From Amycolatopsis thailandensis (GTDB lineage Bacteria; Actinomycetota; Actinomycetes; Mycobacteriales; Pseudonocardiaceae): a DNA stretch of 64,000 nucleotides. The stretch covers positions 1-64,000 of the forward strand of contig NZ_NMQT01000024.1 of NCBI RefSeq assembly GCF_002234405.1, written 5' to 3'. Below the pieces are notes generated by a model. The model was given only the letters and a program-made list of their open reading frames with translations. It ran no database searches and was not told the DNA's origin. The translations under genes were made by a program, and so were the position numbers. This document shows positions 1-9,050 of the stretch, piece after piece (the stretch's first letter is position 1; the number at the start of each line of letters is the position of its first letter).

Positions 1-11
1 CAACCTTCAAC

Positions 12-34
12 GTTGCGAAAGTGGCTTTCACAAC
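12..34. repeat. Short hairpin, GAAAG-TGG-CTTTC type
   Basis: A near-perfect inverted repeat: 10-base arms GTTGCGAAAG and CTTTCACAAC, one mismatch, around a 3-base loop. The core CGAAAGTGGCTTTC recurs inside the larger hairpin at 37324-37372, so this looks like a member of a dispersed intergenic palindrome family. It lies downstream of whatever gene precedes the window; a terminator role is possible but there is no T tract. Confidence 0.5.
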
Positions 35-90
35 GCCCGAAGCCGACACGCGCGTAAGCAGCCAAGCACGACACCTTTGCCTGACTACAC

Positions 91-138
91 AAAAAAGGGC
101 CACGCGCGACCGGGATTGGCAGCCGGTCGCGCGTGGCC
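91..138 (-). terminator. Rho-independent terminator of the HtrA-like gene
   Basis: A perfect 16-bp stem (98-113 paired with 123-138) with a 9-base loop, followed on the minus strand by a run of six T (the A run at 91-96). It lies about 75 bp downstream of the minus-strand protease stop codon and points the right way to end that transcript. Confidence 0.85.
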
Positions 139-214
139 TCAGGTCCGGCCCGCTGGGGGTTCGAGCCGGGGTTTGGTCTCGGCCGCGCACTGCGGCCGAG
201 CGTCTGGGAAGGAA

Positions 215-1657
215 CTAGTTCGGCGTGACGGGCTGACCGCCGAGGGTCACCTCGATGACCTTGCCACCGTTGAGGGTGAACTTGACCTTGTCGTTCGGCG
301 CCCGGGTGCGGATCTCGGCGACGAGCGCGTCCGCGTTGGGGATCGCCCGTTCGTCCAGCTTCGTCACGACGTCACCGGATTTGAGGCCCGCCTTCTCCGC
401 GGGGCTGCCCGGCGAGATCTCACCGAGCTGCGCGCCGCCGGTCGGCGCGGTCTGCACTCGTGCGCCGATGAAGGTCTGCGTCGCCTGGCCGGTGTTGATG
501 ATGTCGTCGGCCGTGCGGCGTGCCTGGTCGATCGGGATCGCGAAGCCGATGCCGACGTTGCCGCCGCTTTCGCCGCCCTGGCCCTGCGCGGACTTCGGGC
601 TGTAGATCGCCGAGTTGATGCCGATGACCTGGCCCGCCATGTTCGCGAGCGGGCCGCCGGAGTTGCCCGGGTTGATCGCCGCGTCGGTCTGCACCGCCGA
701 CATCACCGTGGTCTGGTCGCCGCCGCCACCGGCGCTCACCGGCCGGTTCAGCGCGCTGACGATGCCCGAAGTGACCGTGCCGGCCAGTTCGAACGGCGAA
801 CCGATGGCGACCACCGGCTGCCCGACCCGCAGGTCGTCGGAGCGGCCGAGCTCGACCGGGGTCAGGCCGCTGACACCGCTGACCTTCACCACGGCGATGT
901 CCGTCGTGGGGTCACGCCCGACGACGGTCGCGGTGCCCTTCTTGCCGTCCTGGAACACCGCCTGGATCTGCCCGCCGCCACCGGCGGCGACCTCGACGAC
1001 GTGGTTGTTGGTCAGGACGTAGCCGTCGGTGCTGAGCACGAAGCCGGAGCCCTCGCCCGCGCCGGACCGGCCGGATACCTGCAGCTCGACCACGCTCGGA
1101 GACAGCTTCTGCGCCACCGACTCCACCGAACCGGCGGGCAGGTTGCCCGTCTGCTGGGCGGGCTTCGGCGCGTCGAGGGCGTTCACGGAGGAGCCGCCGG
1201 TCGCGTCACCGGTCAGATAACCGACCGTGCCGCCCGCGACCCCGCCGACCACCAGCGCGATCGCCGCGACACCGGCGAGCAGCTTGCCCGAGGTGGACTT
1301 CTTCGCCTGGCGCTGCTGCGGGACCGCGTAGACCGACGGACCCGGCTGGGTGAACGGCGGCTGCTGGCCGGGGATCTGGTGTCCCTGGGTGTACGGGTTC
1401 TGGTGCTCCGGCGCGGGCGCCTGCTGGGTCTGGGTCTGCGCCTGCTGGGCCTGGGGCGACCACGGGTTGTACTGCTGGTCCGGGGGGTAGGCCTGCTGCG
1501 CTCCGGTCTGCGGAGTGGCATGGCCGCCGAGGCCGGTCGCGTCAGGCTGCTGCGGCGCAGGCTGTGCGGCCCAGCTCGCGCTCCGCTCCGCGTCCGGCTG
1601 GGTGCCGGCGGGCCGCGCCTTCTCGGCGTCCTGGCCGCTGGGGTCGTTCTCGGTCAT
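215..1657 (-). CDS. Membrane-anchored HtrA/DegP-like serine protease with PDZ domain
   Basis: A trypsin-like protease of the S1C (HtrA/PepD) family, acting outside the membrane in protein quality control. The roughly 120-residue N-terminus is rich in Pro and Gln and cytoplasmic in type. It is followed by one membrane helix (about residues 123-147), then a protease domain with the triad in TNNHVV, TTDIAVV and GNSGGPL, then a single C-terminal PDZ domain with PGSPAEKAGL. I chose ATG 1657 (480 aa), preceded by AAGGTGAGGAC, over an upstream in-frame start at 1714. In mycobacteria the related pepD sits beside mprAB; here an MprAB-like pair lies 3 kb upstream on the same strand, separated by galT and other genes. 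Family assignment is firm; substrates are unknown. Confidence 0.93.
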   Translation of the reverse strand: MTENDPSGQDAEKARPAGTQPDAERSASWAAQPAPQQPDATGLGGHATPQTGAQQAYPPDQQYNPWSPQAQQAQTQTQQAPAPEHQNPYTQGHQIPGQQPPFTQPGPSVYAVPQQRQAKKSTSGKLLAGVAAIALVVGGVAGGTVGYLTGDATGGSSVNALDAPKPAQQTGNLPAGSVESVAQKLSPSVVELQVSGRSGAGEGSGFVLSTDGYVLTNNHVVEVAAGGGGQIQAVFQDGKKGTATVVGRDPTTDIAVVKVSGVSGLTPVELGRSDDLRVGQPVVAIGSPFELAGTVTSGIVSALNRPVSAGGGGDQTTVMSAVQTDAAINPGNSGGPLANMAGQVIGINSAIYSPKSAQGQGGESGGNVGIGFAIPIDQARRTADDIINTGQATQTFIGARVQTAPTGGAQLGEISPGSPAEKAGLKSGDVVTKLDERAIPNADALVAEIRTRAPNDKVKFTLNGGKVIEVTLGGQPVTPN

Positions 1658-1729
1658 GTCCTCACCTTGCGGGATGGTCCTGAGAAGTTCCTGAGCCAAA
1701 GCTGTGCATCGCACATGAGTATGGCCCCG

Positions 1730-2812
1730 TCAGCGGGTGGCGCGCAGCTTGTCCGCGATCTGCTCGGGCGTGGCGTCGTTGATCCACACGGCCATTCCGG
1801 ACTCCGAGCCCGCCAGGTACTTCAGCTTGTCCTTGGACCGCAGGACCGAGAAGACCTCCAGGTACAGCCAGCCGAGCCCGCGATCGCGTTTGGCGGGCGC
1901 CTGGTTCCAGGCCGCGATGTAGGGCAGCGGCCGGTCGTAGAGCCCGTCGCAGCGGCGAAGGACTTCCAGGTAGACGTCGGCGAAGTCGTCGCGCTCGGCG
2001 TCCGACAGCGCGGGGATGTCGGGCACCTGGCGATGCGGCACGATCTGGACCTGCACCGGCCAGCGCGCGGCGGGCGGCACGAACGCCGTCCAGTGCTCGC
2101 CCGCGGCCACGACCCGCGCCCCGGACTCCCGCTCGGCGGCCAGGACGTCGCCCATCACCGGACGGCCGTGTTCGGCCTCGTAGACGCGCGCGACCTCCAG
2201 CATCCGCTCGGTCTTCGGCGTGACGAACGGGTAGCCGTAGATCTGACCGTGCGGGTGATGCAGGGTCACGCCGATCTCTTCGCCGCGGTTCTCGAACGGG
2301 AAGACCTGCTCGACACCGTCCATCGCGGACAGTTCGGCGGTGCGATCGGCCCAGGCGTCGACGACCGCGCGGACCTGCTTCGAAGTCAGCCCGGCGAAAG
2401 AACCGTCGTGATCACTGGTGAAGCAGACGACCTCGCAGCGGCCGACACCCGGCGCGATCGGCACCAGCCCCAAGCCGTCCACTGTGGACGATTCGCCGAT
2501 GACGTTGCGGGAGAAGGACGGGAAGCGGTTCTCGAACACCGCGACGTCGTAGTCCGGCTCCGGGATCTCGCTGGGCTTCCCGGGTTTGGTGGGGCACAGC
2601 GGGCAAAGGTCGGCGGGCGGTTTGTAGGTCCGCGTCTGCCGGTGCGCGGCCATCGCGACCCATTCGCCGGTCAGCGGGTCGCGCCGGATCTCCGACGCCG
2701 CCGCGACCCGCGGCAGGTCTCGCGTGTCCTCGGCGGTGCGCTCGGGCGCTCCGGGCGCGTCGAAGTAGATGATCTCCCGGCCGTCGGCCAGGTGCCTAAC
2801 CGTGCGCTTCAC
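1730..2812 (-). CDS. galT: Galactose-1-phosphate uridylyltransferase
   Basis: Leloir-pathway enzyme that swaps UMP between UDP-glucose and galactose-1-phosphate in the cytoplasm. The HIT-type active site HPHGQ is at residues 186-190, and the zinc cysteines CPLC at 70-73 are intact. The length (360 aa) is normal. The GTG start at 2812 overlaps the stop of the upstream DeoR-type gene as GTGA, so the two are translationally coupled and probably co-transcribed. No galK or galE lies next to it in the window, so the rest of the pathway must be elsewhere. Confidence 0.95.
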   Translation of the reverse strand: MKRTVRHLADGREIIYFDAPGAPERTAEDTRDLPRVAAASEIRRDPLTGEWVAMAAHRQTRTYKPPADLCPLCPTKPGKPSEIPEPDYDVAVFENRFPSFSRNVIGESSTVDGLGLVPIAPGVGRCEVVCFTSDHDGSFAGLTSKQVRAVVDAWADRTAELSAMDGVEQVFPFENRGEEIGVTLHHPHGQIYGYPFVTPKTERMLEVARVYEAEHGRPVMGDVLAAERESGARVVAAGEHWTAFVPPAARWPVQVQIVPHRQVPDIPALSDAERDDFADVYLEVLRRCDGLYDRPLPYIAAWNQAPAKRDRGLGWLYLEVFSVLRSKDKLKYLAGSESGMAVWINDATPEQIADKLRATR

Positions 2813-3609
2813 GCTTCTTCAGCCTCAGCCGTCTCCGCCGTTTCGGCGATCATCAGCTCACCTGCCTGCTCGGTGAGCTTTTCCCTTGCGTTGTCGGACA
2901 AACCGTCGTCCGAGACGACGACGTCGGCCTCTTCGAGCCCGGCGATGGTGGAGATGCCGACGATGCCCCATTTGGTGTGATCGGCCAGCACGACCAGCTT
3001 GCGGCCCGCTTCGACGAGCGCGCGGTCGGTCTCGGATTCGGTGAGGTTCGGCGTGGTGAACCCGGGGCCGTCGGCCATCCCGTGCACGCCGAGGAAGACG
3101 ACGTCCAGATGCAGCGACCGCAGGCTCTGCACGGCGACCGGCCCGACGAGCGCGTCCGACGGCGTGCGGACGCCGCCGGTGAGGACCACCGTGCGATCCG
3201 GCTGGTTCGCGCCGCGCAGCACGTCGGCGACCTGGATGGAGTTCGTGACGATCGTCAGGCCGGGGACCTCGTCGAGCGCCCTGGCCAGCGTCCAGGTGGT
3301 GGTGCCGGCGGAGATGCCGATCGCGGTGCCCGGCCGGACCAGCCCGGCCCCGAGGGCGGCGATGGCTTCCTTCTGGGCGCGCTGGCGCACGGATTTGGCC
3401 TCGAAACCCGGCTCGTCGGTGCTCTTGCCGACATTGGAGGTGGCGCCGCCGTAGACCTTCTCGACCAGTCCGCGGGCGGCCAGCACGTCGAGATCGCGGC
3501 GCACCGTCATGTCGGAAACGCCCAGCCTCGTGACGAGGTCGCTGACCCGGACCGCCCCGGTCCGGCGCGCCTCCTCGAGGATCACCGCCTGTCGTTGCCG
3601 CGCGAGCAC
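2809..3609 (-). CDS. DeoR-family transcriptional regulator
   Basis: A sugar-responsive repressor of the DeoR/GlpR family. The N-terminal helix-turn-helix (about residues 3-58) includes SDMTVRRDLDVLAARGLVEKVYGGA, the family signature split here across recognition helix and wing. The C-terminal sensor domain (about 75-230) has the ribose-isomerase-like fold residues GISAGTTTW. The start is GTG 3609 behind GGAGG. It is coupled by GTGA to galT, so it probably controls galactose use and its own operon from the 82-bp gap to lspA. The inducer is not visible; a phosphorylated sugar is usual for the family. Confidence 0.9.
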   Translation of the reverse strand: MLARQRQAVILEEARRTGAVRVSDLVTRLGVSDMTVRRDLDVLAARGLVEKVYGGATSNVGKSTDEPGFEAKSVRQRAQKEAIAALGAGLVRPGTAIGISAGTTTWTLARALDEVPGLTIVTNSIQVADVLRGANQPDRTVVLTGGVRTPSDALVGPVAVQSLRSLHLDVVFLGVHGMADGPGFTTPNLTESETDRALVEAGRKLVVLADHTKWGIVGISTIAGLEEADVVVSDDGLSDNAREKLTEQAGELMIAETAETAEAEEA

Positions 3610-3691
3610 GAAGCCTCCGATGACTGCACTGGATCAACTACACAAAATCCTACACGATCAAACAAGGACTTCGTGTGGCAGAGAGGCCGGT

Positions 3692-4219
3692 TTATTCGGC
3701 GGAGGTCTCCTCGGCCTGCTTGACGCCGTCGATCGGGACCCCGCGGAAACTCAACACGAACAGCGCCACGGCGCCGAAGAACAGCGCGATGTCGGCGACG
3801 TTCCCGACGAACCAGCCGTTGTAGTCGATGAAGTCGACGACGTGGCCGCGGGCGAACCCGGGCTCGCGGAAAAGGCGGTCGCCCAGATGCGTCGTCGCGC
3901 CGCCGAGCAGCAGCCCGAGCGCGATCGCCCAGCCCGCCGAGCGGACCTTGCGCGAGATCCACAGCAGCGCGACCACCGCGACCGCGGCCACGATCGCGAA
4001 GATCCAGGTGGAACCGGCGCCGAGCGAGAACGCCGCGCCCGGGTTGTACAGCAGCCGGAACCGGATGAAGTCGCCGATCACCGGGATCGGCGCGCGATCG
4101 GTGAGGGCGTCGACGGCCCACCATTTGGTCAGCTGGTCGGCGGCCAGTAGCACCGCGGCCACCAGCAGAGTCCACAGCAGACGGCGGGGCGGCAGCTCAG
4201 GCGCGTTCTCGGTGCTCAT
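3692..4219 (-). CDS. lspA: Lipoprotein signal peptidase (signal peptidase II)
   Basis: Membrane aspartyl protease that removes signal peptides from prolipoproteins after diacylglyceryl modification. Four membrane segments are visible. The conserved ADQLTKWW is near the N-terminus, NPGAAFSLG is mid-protein, and the catalytic aspartates are in VVDFID and NVADIAL. I chose ATG 4219 (175 aa); a GTG directly before it at 4222 would add one residue. Its first 23 bases overlap the end of the upstream gene, so it belongs to the MprAB-like operon by position. The lipoprotein at 25.5 kb would be a substrate type. Confidence 0.95.
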   Translation of the reverse strand: MSTENAPELPPRRLLWTLLVAAVLLAADQLTKWWAVDALTDRAPIPVIGDFIRFRLLYNPGAAFSLGAGSTWIFAIVAAVAVVALLWISRKVRSAGWAIALGLLLGGATTHLGDRLFREPGFARGHVVDFIDYNGWFVGNVADIALFFGAVALFVLSFRGVPIDGVKQAEETSAE

Positions 4220-4691
4220 CACCCGTCAGAGTAATGGCGAGCGCGTTGAGCGCGGCGGGGAAGCCCACGTACACGGCGAGATGCAGGATCGTCTCGACGG
4301 CCTCCCTGAGCTCCCCCGCGTCCTTCGCTTCCTGAAGGACGTCCGCCAGCTCCGGGCCCACGCCGCCCTTCGCCGTATACACCGCGATCCGCTTGAGCCG
4401 CCGGATCGTTTCGTCGTCCTGGCCGAGGTCACCGCCGACGTTCGTCACGGCGGCACGGTGAAACGCGAGCTGCGCCTCCGCGTAGCCCAGGGTCTCCAGC
4501 GCGGCGACCGTCACCAGCTGCCGTTGTGCCAGCGAAAGCCCGGGCCGCTGGTAGACGCCGCCGTAGACGAAAGCGACGGCTTCTCTGCCGTAGTCCGTGG
4601 CTTGAACGGCCTCGAACAGCTCCAGCACGGCGGGGTTCTCGACGCCGCCGAGAAGCCTGAGCAGTTCGAGGCCCTTGTCGTGATCACCCAT
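4197..4691 (-). CDS. Carboxymuconolactone decarboxylase-like (AhpD superfamily) protein
   Basis: An all-helical protein of 164 aa of the CMD family, with the typical stretch QRQLVTVAALETLG followed by AFHRAAVTNVGG. It contains no cysteine, so it cannot be an AhpD-type CxxC peroxidase partner; a decarboxylase or unknown enzymatic role is more likely. Its ATG overlaps the sensor kinase stop as ATGA, and its 3' end overlaps the start of lspA. It therefore sits inside a tightly packed operon with an MprAB-like two-component system, which suggests envelope-stress control. Exact function unknown. Confidence 0.8.
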   Translation of the reverse strand: MGDHDKGLELLRLLGGVENPAVLELFEAVQATDYGREAVAFVYGGVYQRPGLSLAQRQLVTVAALETLGYAEAQLAFHRAAVTNVGGDLGQDDETIRRLKRIAVYTAKGGVGPELADVLQEAKDAGELREAVETILHLAVYVGFPAALNALAITLTGDEHRERA

Positions 4692-6115
4692 CAGGCAGGG
4701 GCCCCGGGGAGTCGCAGCGTCATCAGCGCGCCGCCTTCGGGAGCGCGTCCCGCGTAGACGTCACCGCCGTGGCGCTGTGCCGCGTGCTGGACGATGGCCA
4801 GCCCGAGCCCGGAACCGGGCAGCGTCCGCGCCTCGGAGGAACGGTAGAAGCGGTCGAACACCTTCGGCAGGTCCTCGTCGGCGATCCCCGGCCCGGAGTC
4901 CTCGACTTCGAGCACCGCGGTGCCGTCGCCGACCGGGTACAGCCGGACCCCGACCGTCGTCCCCTCCGGCGAGAACTTCACCGCGTTGTCCAGCAGGTTC
5001 AGCACCGCGCGTTCCAGGGCGCTGGTGTCGCCGGTCAGCACCCACGGCTGGAGCGAGACGTCGAACTCGATCTCGCCCGCGCGGCGGCGTGCCCTGTCCA
5101 GCGCGCGTTCGACGACGTCGACCATCTCGACCCGCTCGTGCTCGATCCGCGGCTCGTCCTGGCGCGCGAGTTCGACGAGGTCGCCGATCAGCTGGGTCAG
5201 CTCGTCGAGCTGGCCGCGGATGTCAGCCTCGATGTCCGCGCGGTCCTCGTCGGACAGCGTGCGCGCGCCCGGCCTGCTCGCGGACAGCAGCAGCTCCAGG
5301 TTGGTGCGCAGTGACGTCAGCGGCGTCCGGAGTTCGTGACCGGCGTCGGCGACGAGCTGGCGTTGCCGTTCCTGCGATTCGGCGACCGTGCCCAGCATCG
5401 TGTTGAAACTCTGGGTGAGGCGGGCGAGTTCGTCGTCGCCGCTGACCGGGATCGGCCGCAGGTCACCCGTGGTGGCGACGCGCTCCGCCGCCGACGTCAG
5501 TCTGTCGACCGGCCGCAGGCCCGCTCTCGCGACGGCCGTTCCCGCGGCCGCGGCGACCAGGATGCCGGCGCCGCCGATCAGGAACAGGACCACCGAGAGC
5601 TCGTTCAAGGTGCGCTTGGTCGGGCCGAGCGACTGGGCGAGCACCATCGCCTGTCCCGCGCCCTGCGGGAGGGCGACGACGCGGCTGTCGGTCTTCGGGT
5701 CGGTGCGCAGGGAGAACGGCTTGTCGCCGGAAGCGACCGCGATCTCGTCGTCGCCGTAGGGCGGGCGGCTGCCGGACTGCGGATAGGTCAGCCGGACCTT
5801 CTGCCCGACCGTCAGCTGCCCGATCTGCAGGTCCGCGCTGGCCAGGAAGGCCCCGGGCACCTGCTGCAGTTCGGTCTGGACCTGCGGCGATTCGACGGCG
5901 GCCCGCGCGCGGGCGAGCAGGTTGTCGTCCACCTGCTGGTAGAGGTTGTCGCGCACGACGAGGTACGCGCCCAGGGACACCAGCGCCACCGCGCCCGCGA
6001 CCGAAGCGGCCGCGAGCAGCGTCACCCGGCCGCGGAGCGAGAAGCGCCGCGCGCCCCAGCGGTCGCCGCGCGGATCCTTTTCGGACACGTCGACGCCGTG
6101 GACCGGGTCGGTCAC
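4691..6115 (-). CDS. Sensor histidine kinase, MprB-like
   Basis: Membrane sensor kinase of 474 aa. Features in order: short cytoplasmic N-terminus, first membrane helix (about residues 32-55), an extracellular sensor loop of about 110 residues, second membrane helix, HAMP domain, then HisKA with the phosphoacceptor in GHELRTPL near residue 260. The HATPase follows with N box [10 protein letters not shown]1 DSGPGI and G2 GSGLGLAI. The GTG start at 6115 overlaps the response regulator stop as GTGA; a longer in-frame reading to 6256 would run into the regulator and is rejected. It resembles the mycobacterial MprB family, which senses envelope stress and controls HtrA proteases and sigma factors. 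Confidence 0.92.
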   Translation of the reverse strand: MTDPVHGVDVSEKDPRGDRWGARRFSLRGRVTLLAAASVAGAVALVSLGAYLVVRDNLYQQVDDNLLARARAAVESPQVQTELQQVPGAFLASADLQIGQLTVGQKVRLTYPQSGSRPPYGDDEIAVASGDKPFSLRTDPKTDSRVVALPQGAGQAMVLAQSLGPTKRTLNELSVVLFLIGGAGILVAAAAGTAVARAGLRPVDRLTSAAERVATTGDLRPIPVSGDDELARLTQSFNTMLGTVAESQERQRQLVADAGHELRTPLTSLRTNLELLLSASRPGARTLSDEDRADIEADIRGQLDELTQLIGDLVELARQDEPRIEHERVEMVDVVERALDRARRRAGEIEFDVSLQPWVLTGDTSALERAVLNLLDNAVKFSPEGTTVGVRLYPVGDGTAVLEVEDSGPGIADEDLPKVFDRFYRSSEARTLPGSGLGLAIVQHAAQRHGGDVYAGRAPEGGALMTLRLPGAPA

Positions 6116-6804
6116 GGCGGGGTTTCCCGGAGGACGTAGCCCACTCCCCGTACCGTGTGGATCAGCCTCGGTTCGTTCCCAGCCTCGGTCTTTCGGCGCA
6201 AGTAGCCGACGTAGACCTCCAGCGCGTTGCCCGACGTCGGGAAGTCGTATCCCCATACTTCCTCCAGGATCCGGCTGCGGGTCAGGACGTGCTTCGGGTA
6301 GGAGAGGAACAGTTCGAGGAGGGCGAATTCGGTCCTCGTGAGACTGATCTCCCGCCCGGCACGGCGCACCTCACGCGTCCCCGGGTCCAAGGTGAGGTCC
6401 GCGAACGACAGGATCTCGGCGTTCTGTCCCGCCTGCGGGTCCGGGATCGCGCGACGCAGAAGCGCGCGAAGGCGCGCGAGAAGCTCTTCGAGCGCGAAGG
6501 GCTTCGGCAAGTAGTCGTCGGCGCCGGCGTCGAGACCGGACACCCGGTCGGACACGGTGTCCCGCGCGGTGAGGACGAGAATCGGCAGGTCGTCACCGGT
6601 GCTTCGCAGGCGTCGGGCGACCTCCAGGCCGTCGAGCCGCGGCATCATCACGTCGAGGACCATCGCGTCGGGTCTGTTGGCGATGATCGCTTCCAGGGCC
6701 TGCGCGCCGTCCCCGGCCAGTTCCACCTGGTACCCGTTGAACTCAAGGGATCGCCTGAGTGATTCACGGACGGCCCTGTCGTCGTCCACTACGAGGATGC
6801 GCAT
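6112..6804 (-). CDS. OmpR-family response regulator, MprA-like
   Basis: Response regulator of 230 aa. The receiver domain holds the acidic pair DDD at 7-9, phosphoacceptor Asp51 in VLDVMMP, and the conserved K in PKPF. A linker leads to a C-terminal winged helix ending [12 protein letters not shown]. The start is ATG 6804. It is the first gene of the operon that runs into the sensor kinase (GTGA overlap), the CMD-like gene and lspA. The 85 bp upstream is the likely promoter region. Partnership with the adjacent kinase is near certain from coupling; the regulon is inferred only by analogy to MprA. Confidence 0.93.
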   Translation of the reverse strand: MRILVVDDDRAVRESLRRSLEFNGYQVELAGDGAQALEAIIANRPDAMVLDVMMPRLDGLEVARRLRSTGDDLPILVLTARDTVSDRVSGLDAGADDYLPKPFALEELLARLRALLRRAIPDPQAGQNAEILSFADLTLDPGTREVRRAGREISLTRTEFALLELFLSYPKHVLTRSRILEEVWGYDFPTSGNALEVYVGYLRRKTEAGNEPRLIHTVRGVGYVLRETPP

Positions 6805-6889
6805 GGCGACAGTCTTACGCAGAGTGCTGAGACTCGCCTAAGAACACACACAGAACCAACAAAGGAAATCCGGCGGTCCACAAGACGTT

Positions 6890-7504
6890 TCAGCCGGTCT
6901 CGGGCCCTTTTGCAACAGGTGCGTTCCATCTGCGCCACAAAGCGAGCATTCGGACCCCCACCACGACGGCAGCTGCTACCACCGTCACCGGCCCCGGCGG
7001 CAGTCGCAGAGCGTGACCGATCACGACGAGCACGGCGCCCGCGAGCGCGGCGACCGCGTAGATCTCCTTCCGCAGCACGAGCGGGATTTCCCGCAGGAGG
7101 AGATCACGCACAGCGCCGCCGCCGATACCCGTCGTCATCCCGATCAGGCACGCCGCGTAGGGAGTGGCGCCCGCGTTCAACGCGATGGTGGTCCCGGCCG
7201 TCGCGAACACCCCGAGCCCGAGCGCGTCCGCGAGCAGCACGCCGCGCCGCAGCTTCGCGATCTGCGGGTGGAAGACGAACACGACCAGCGCCGTCCCGCC
7301 GCAGACCGCGAGGTACGGCCAGGTCCGCAGCGTCGTCGGCGGTGTGATCCCGAGCAGGACGTCACGGATGACCCCGCCGCCGAGCGCGGTCGTGAGCCCG
7401 ACGACGACCACCCCGAAGACGTCCAACCTGGATCGCACCGCCGCGAGCGCCCCCGAAGCGGCGAACGCGATCAAGCCGAGGAACTCGAGCGCGGTGAGGA
7501 TCAT
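6890..7504 (-). CDS. TRIC cation channel family protein (YicG/UPF0126)
   Basis: Integral membrane protein of 204 aa with about seven helices arranged as two homologous halves. Each half carries the family glycine signature: ALGGGVIRDVLLG in the first and GIGGGAVRDLLL in the second. Bacterial homologues form trimeric cation channels; the older name is UPF0126. Its ATG overlaps the stop of the upstream NarL-type regulator in the arrangement TAATG, so the two are coupled, an unusual partnership whose logic is not clear. Confidence 0.9.
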   Translation of the reverse strand: MILTALEFLGLIAFAASGALAAVRSRLDVFGVVVVGLTTALGGGVIRDVLLGITPPTTLRTWPYLAVCGGTALVVFVFHPQIAKLRRGVLLADALGLGVFATAGTTIALNAGATPYAACLIGMTTGIGGGAVRDLLLREIPLVLRKEIYAVAALAGAVLVVIGHALRLPPGPVTVVAAAVVVGVRMLALWRRWNAPVAKGPETG

Positions 7505-8157
7505 TACTGGTCGAGCAGGCCACCGCGGTAGGCAAGCAGCGCGGCCTGCACCCGGTTCGCCGCGCCGATCTTGGACAGGACGGCCGAGACGTAGCCCTTG
7601 ACCGTGGCCTCGGACAGGTGCAGGCGCCCGCCGATCTCGGCGTTGGACAGCCCCTGACCGATCAGCCCGACGACCTCACGCTCCCGTTCGGACAGCGACG
7701 CGAGCAACTTGCGCGCCGGCTGCGCGGCCCGCTGCTCGTCCCGATGCGACTGGACCATGCGCGCCGCGACCCCGGGGTCGAGCACCGCGCCCCCGCGCGC
7801 GAGGTCCCGGACGGCCCTGAGCAGCGCCGCCGGGTCGATGTCCTTCAGGAGGAAGCCGTTGGCCCCGAGCCTGAGCGCGAGACTGACGTAGTCGTCGATG
7901 TCGAACGTGGTCAACATGGCCACGGTCGGCGGATCCGGCAACGCGAGAATGGCCCTGAGCGCGCGAATGCCGTCGTCAGGCGCCCGCATCTTGATGTCGA
8001 GCAACGCGACGTCGGGGTGGTATCGCCGGGCGACCTCGACCGCTGATCTCCCGTCGCTCGCCTCGCCCACGATCTCGATGTCGGCAGCGCCGGACATCAT
8101 GGCACGCAGGCCCGAGCGGACCAGTTCCTCGTCGTCGGCGAACATGAGCTTGATCAA
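7504..8157 (-). CDS. NarL/LuxR-family response regulator
   Basis: Response regulator of 217 aa. The receiver has Asp8-Asp9, phosphoacceptor Asp54 in ALLDIKM, Thr in MLTTFD and Lys in LLKD. The C-terminal LuxR-type helix-turn-helix (about 148-205) includes LSEREREVVGLIGQGLSNAEI. I take the TTG start at 8157 because GGAGGG lies six bases before it; ATG 8145 would cut the first beta strand. No sensor kinase lies next to it; the only coupled gene is the TRIC-type channel, so its kinase must be elsewhere. Confidence 0.9.
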   Translation of the reverse strand: MIKLMFADDEELVRSGLRAMMSGAADIEIVGEASDGRSAVEVARRYHPDVALLDIKMRAPDDGIRALRAILALPDPPTVAMLTTFDIDDYVSLALRLGANGFLLKDIDPAALLRAVRDLARGGAVLDPGVAARMVQSHRDEQRAAQPARKLLASLSEREREVVGLIGQGLSNAEIGGRLHLSEATVKGYVSAVLSKIGAANRVQAALLAYRGGLLDQ

Positions 8158-8529
8158 CGAAGCCCTCCGGCAGCCGGGGGAGCGGCGTCTCGCGTCCCGT
8201 TAACGAAGATTACCTACTGTTGTTCAGGGTTTCGAAACCAGACACGTACGAGTGACCCTCCCGGGTCATCTGTGTCGATCTAGCTCTCGATTCAGACCCT
8301 GTTTTCCTGCGTGTGAGTGTGCGTCCTCGGGGACGGATCCGCAGGTCGAGTGTCACTAGGCGGCCAGTGTCTCTTCTTGGTCGCGGGTTTCCCGGCCTGC
8401 TCGCGCGCAACCGCCGTTCGGGGGGTTCCGGGCTTTCACCGGGCTGGCCGCTTGCTCCGCCCGGATGCGACTTGCGCCCTCACGCTCGGGCCGCTCCGGT
8501 CACCCGGTAGGCTGCGCCTGGCAGTACAT
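8158..8529. other. Intergenic gap, no gene seen
   Basis: About 370 bases between the NarL regulator start and tRNA-Arg. It must hold the regulator promoter (minus strand) and the tRNA promoter (plus strand). Reading frames here are short and lack family resemblance or ribosome binding sites. A short palindromic TTTCGAAA sits near 8230. Confidence 0.5.
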
Positions 8530-8602
8530 GCCCTCGTAGCTCAGGGGATAGAGCACCGCTCTCCTAAAGCGGGTGTCGCAGGTTCGAATCCTGCCGGGGG
8601 CA
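8530..8602 (+). tRNA. tRNA-Arg (anticodon CCT)
   Basis: A full 73-base cloverleaf. The seven-pair acceptor stem (8530-8536 with 8595-8601) has one G-T pair. The D stem is GCTC/GAGC, the anticodon stem CCGCT/AGCGG frames loop CTCCTAA with anticodon CCT, and the T arm is GCAGG-TTCGAAT-CCTGC. CCA is not encoded. It reads the AGG codon, rare in such a high-GC genome. The DNA to its right drops in GC and carries an island, which fits the common use of tRNA genes as integration sites. Confidence 0.97.
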
Positions 8603-9050
8603 CACTCAGAGACTAGGCGTCGAACTGACGCGCGTACTTCTAAACAGATCTGGTATCTGCGATGACGATCATCGCTTCTTGACCCGCCGAAGCGTCTGCA
8701 CGACCGGGCCCGCTCAAGCTCGGGAATCGCTGCCCGGTCGCGACACTGACGTGGCGGATTGGCTCCCGCGCGACATCTGATCTACAAGAACGCGCTAAGC
8801 ACCGACTGCCGGCTCGGCCGTTCCGCATATCAGCGACAACATGTCTGTCATGAACGGCCAGTGGCCAGTAACAGCTATTGGTTCACACACGACGCAAGAC
8901 ACCAGTTTGGACAAGACCGGAGAGCTCGGCGAAGTCGGCGGGGGCAGTCTATTGAGCACGAGCGAGGGTGATACCGTCCCTCCTCCGTGTAACTCAACCC
9001 CATCTTCCACCGATTGATTCTCCGCCATACTTTCCTAGCGTGGAGGTTCC
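8603..9050. other. tRNA-proximal gap, possible island left edge
   Basis: About 450 bases of lower-GC DNA between tRNA-Arg and the helicase gene. I see no convincing gene: the reading frames on both strands lack a ribosome binding site and familiar composition. It must contain the promoter of the four-gene locus. No integrase gene and no second copy of the tRNA 3' end were found in the window, so an attachment site is only suspected. Confidence 0.45.

Noticed and set aside
77..2980. Plus-strand frame of 967 codons
   Set aside because: It lies opposite htrA and galT; the sequence is an Arg/Val/Gly-rich mirror of real genes, with no family resemblance. The same applies to long antisense frames at 28486-32589, 33447-35483 and 55327-57741.
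8759..9028. Small frames on both strands next to the tRNA
   Set aside because: They overlap each other, have no binding sites and no recognisable content.
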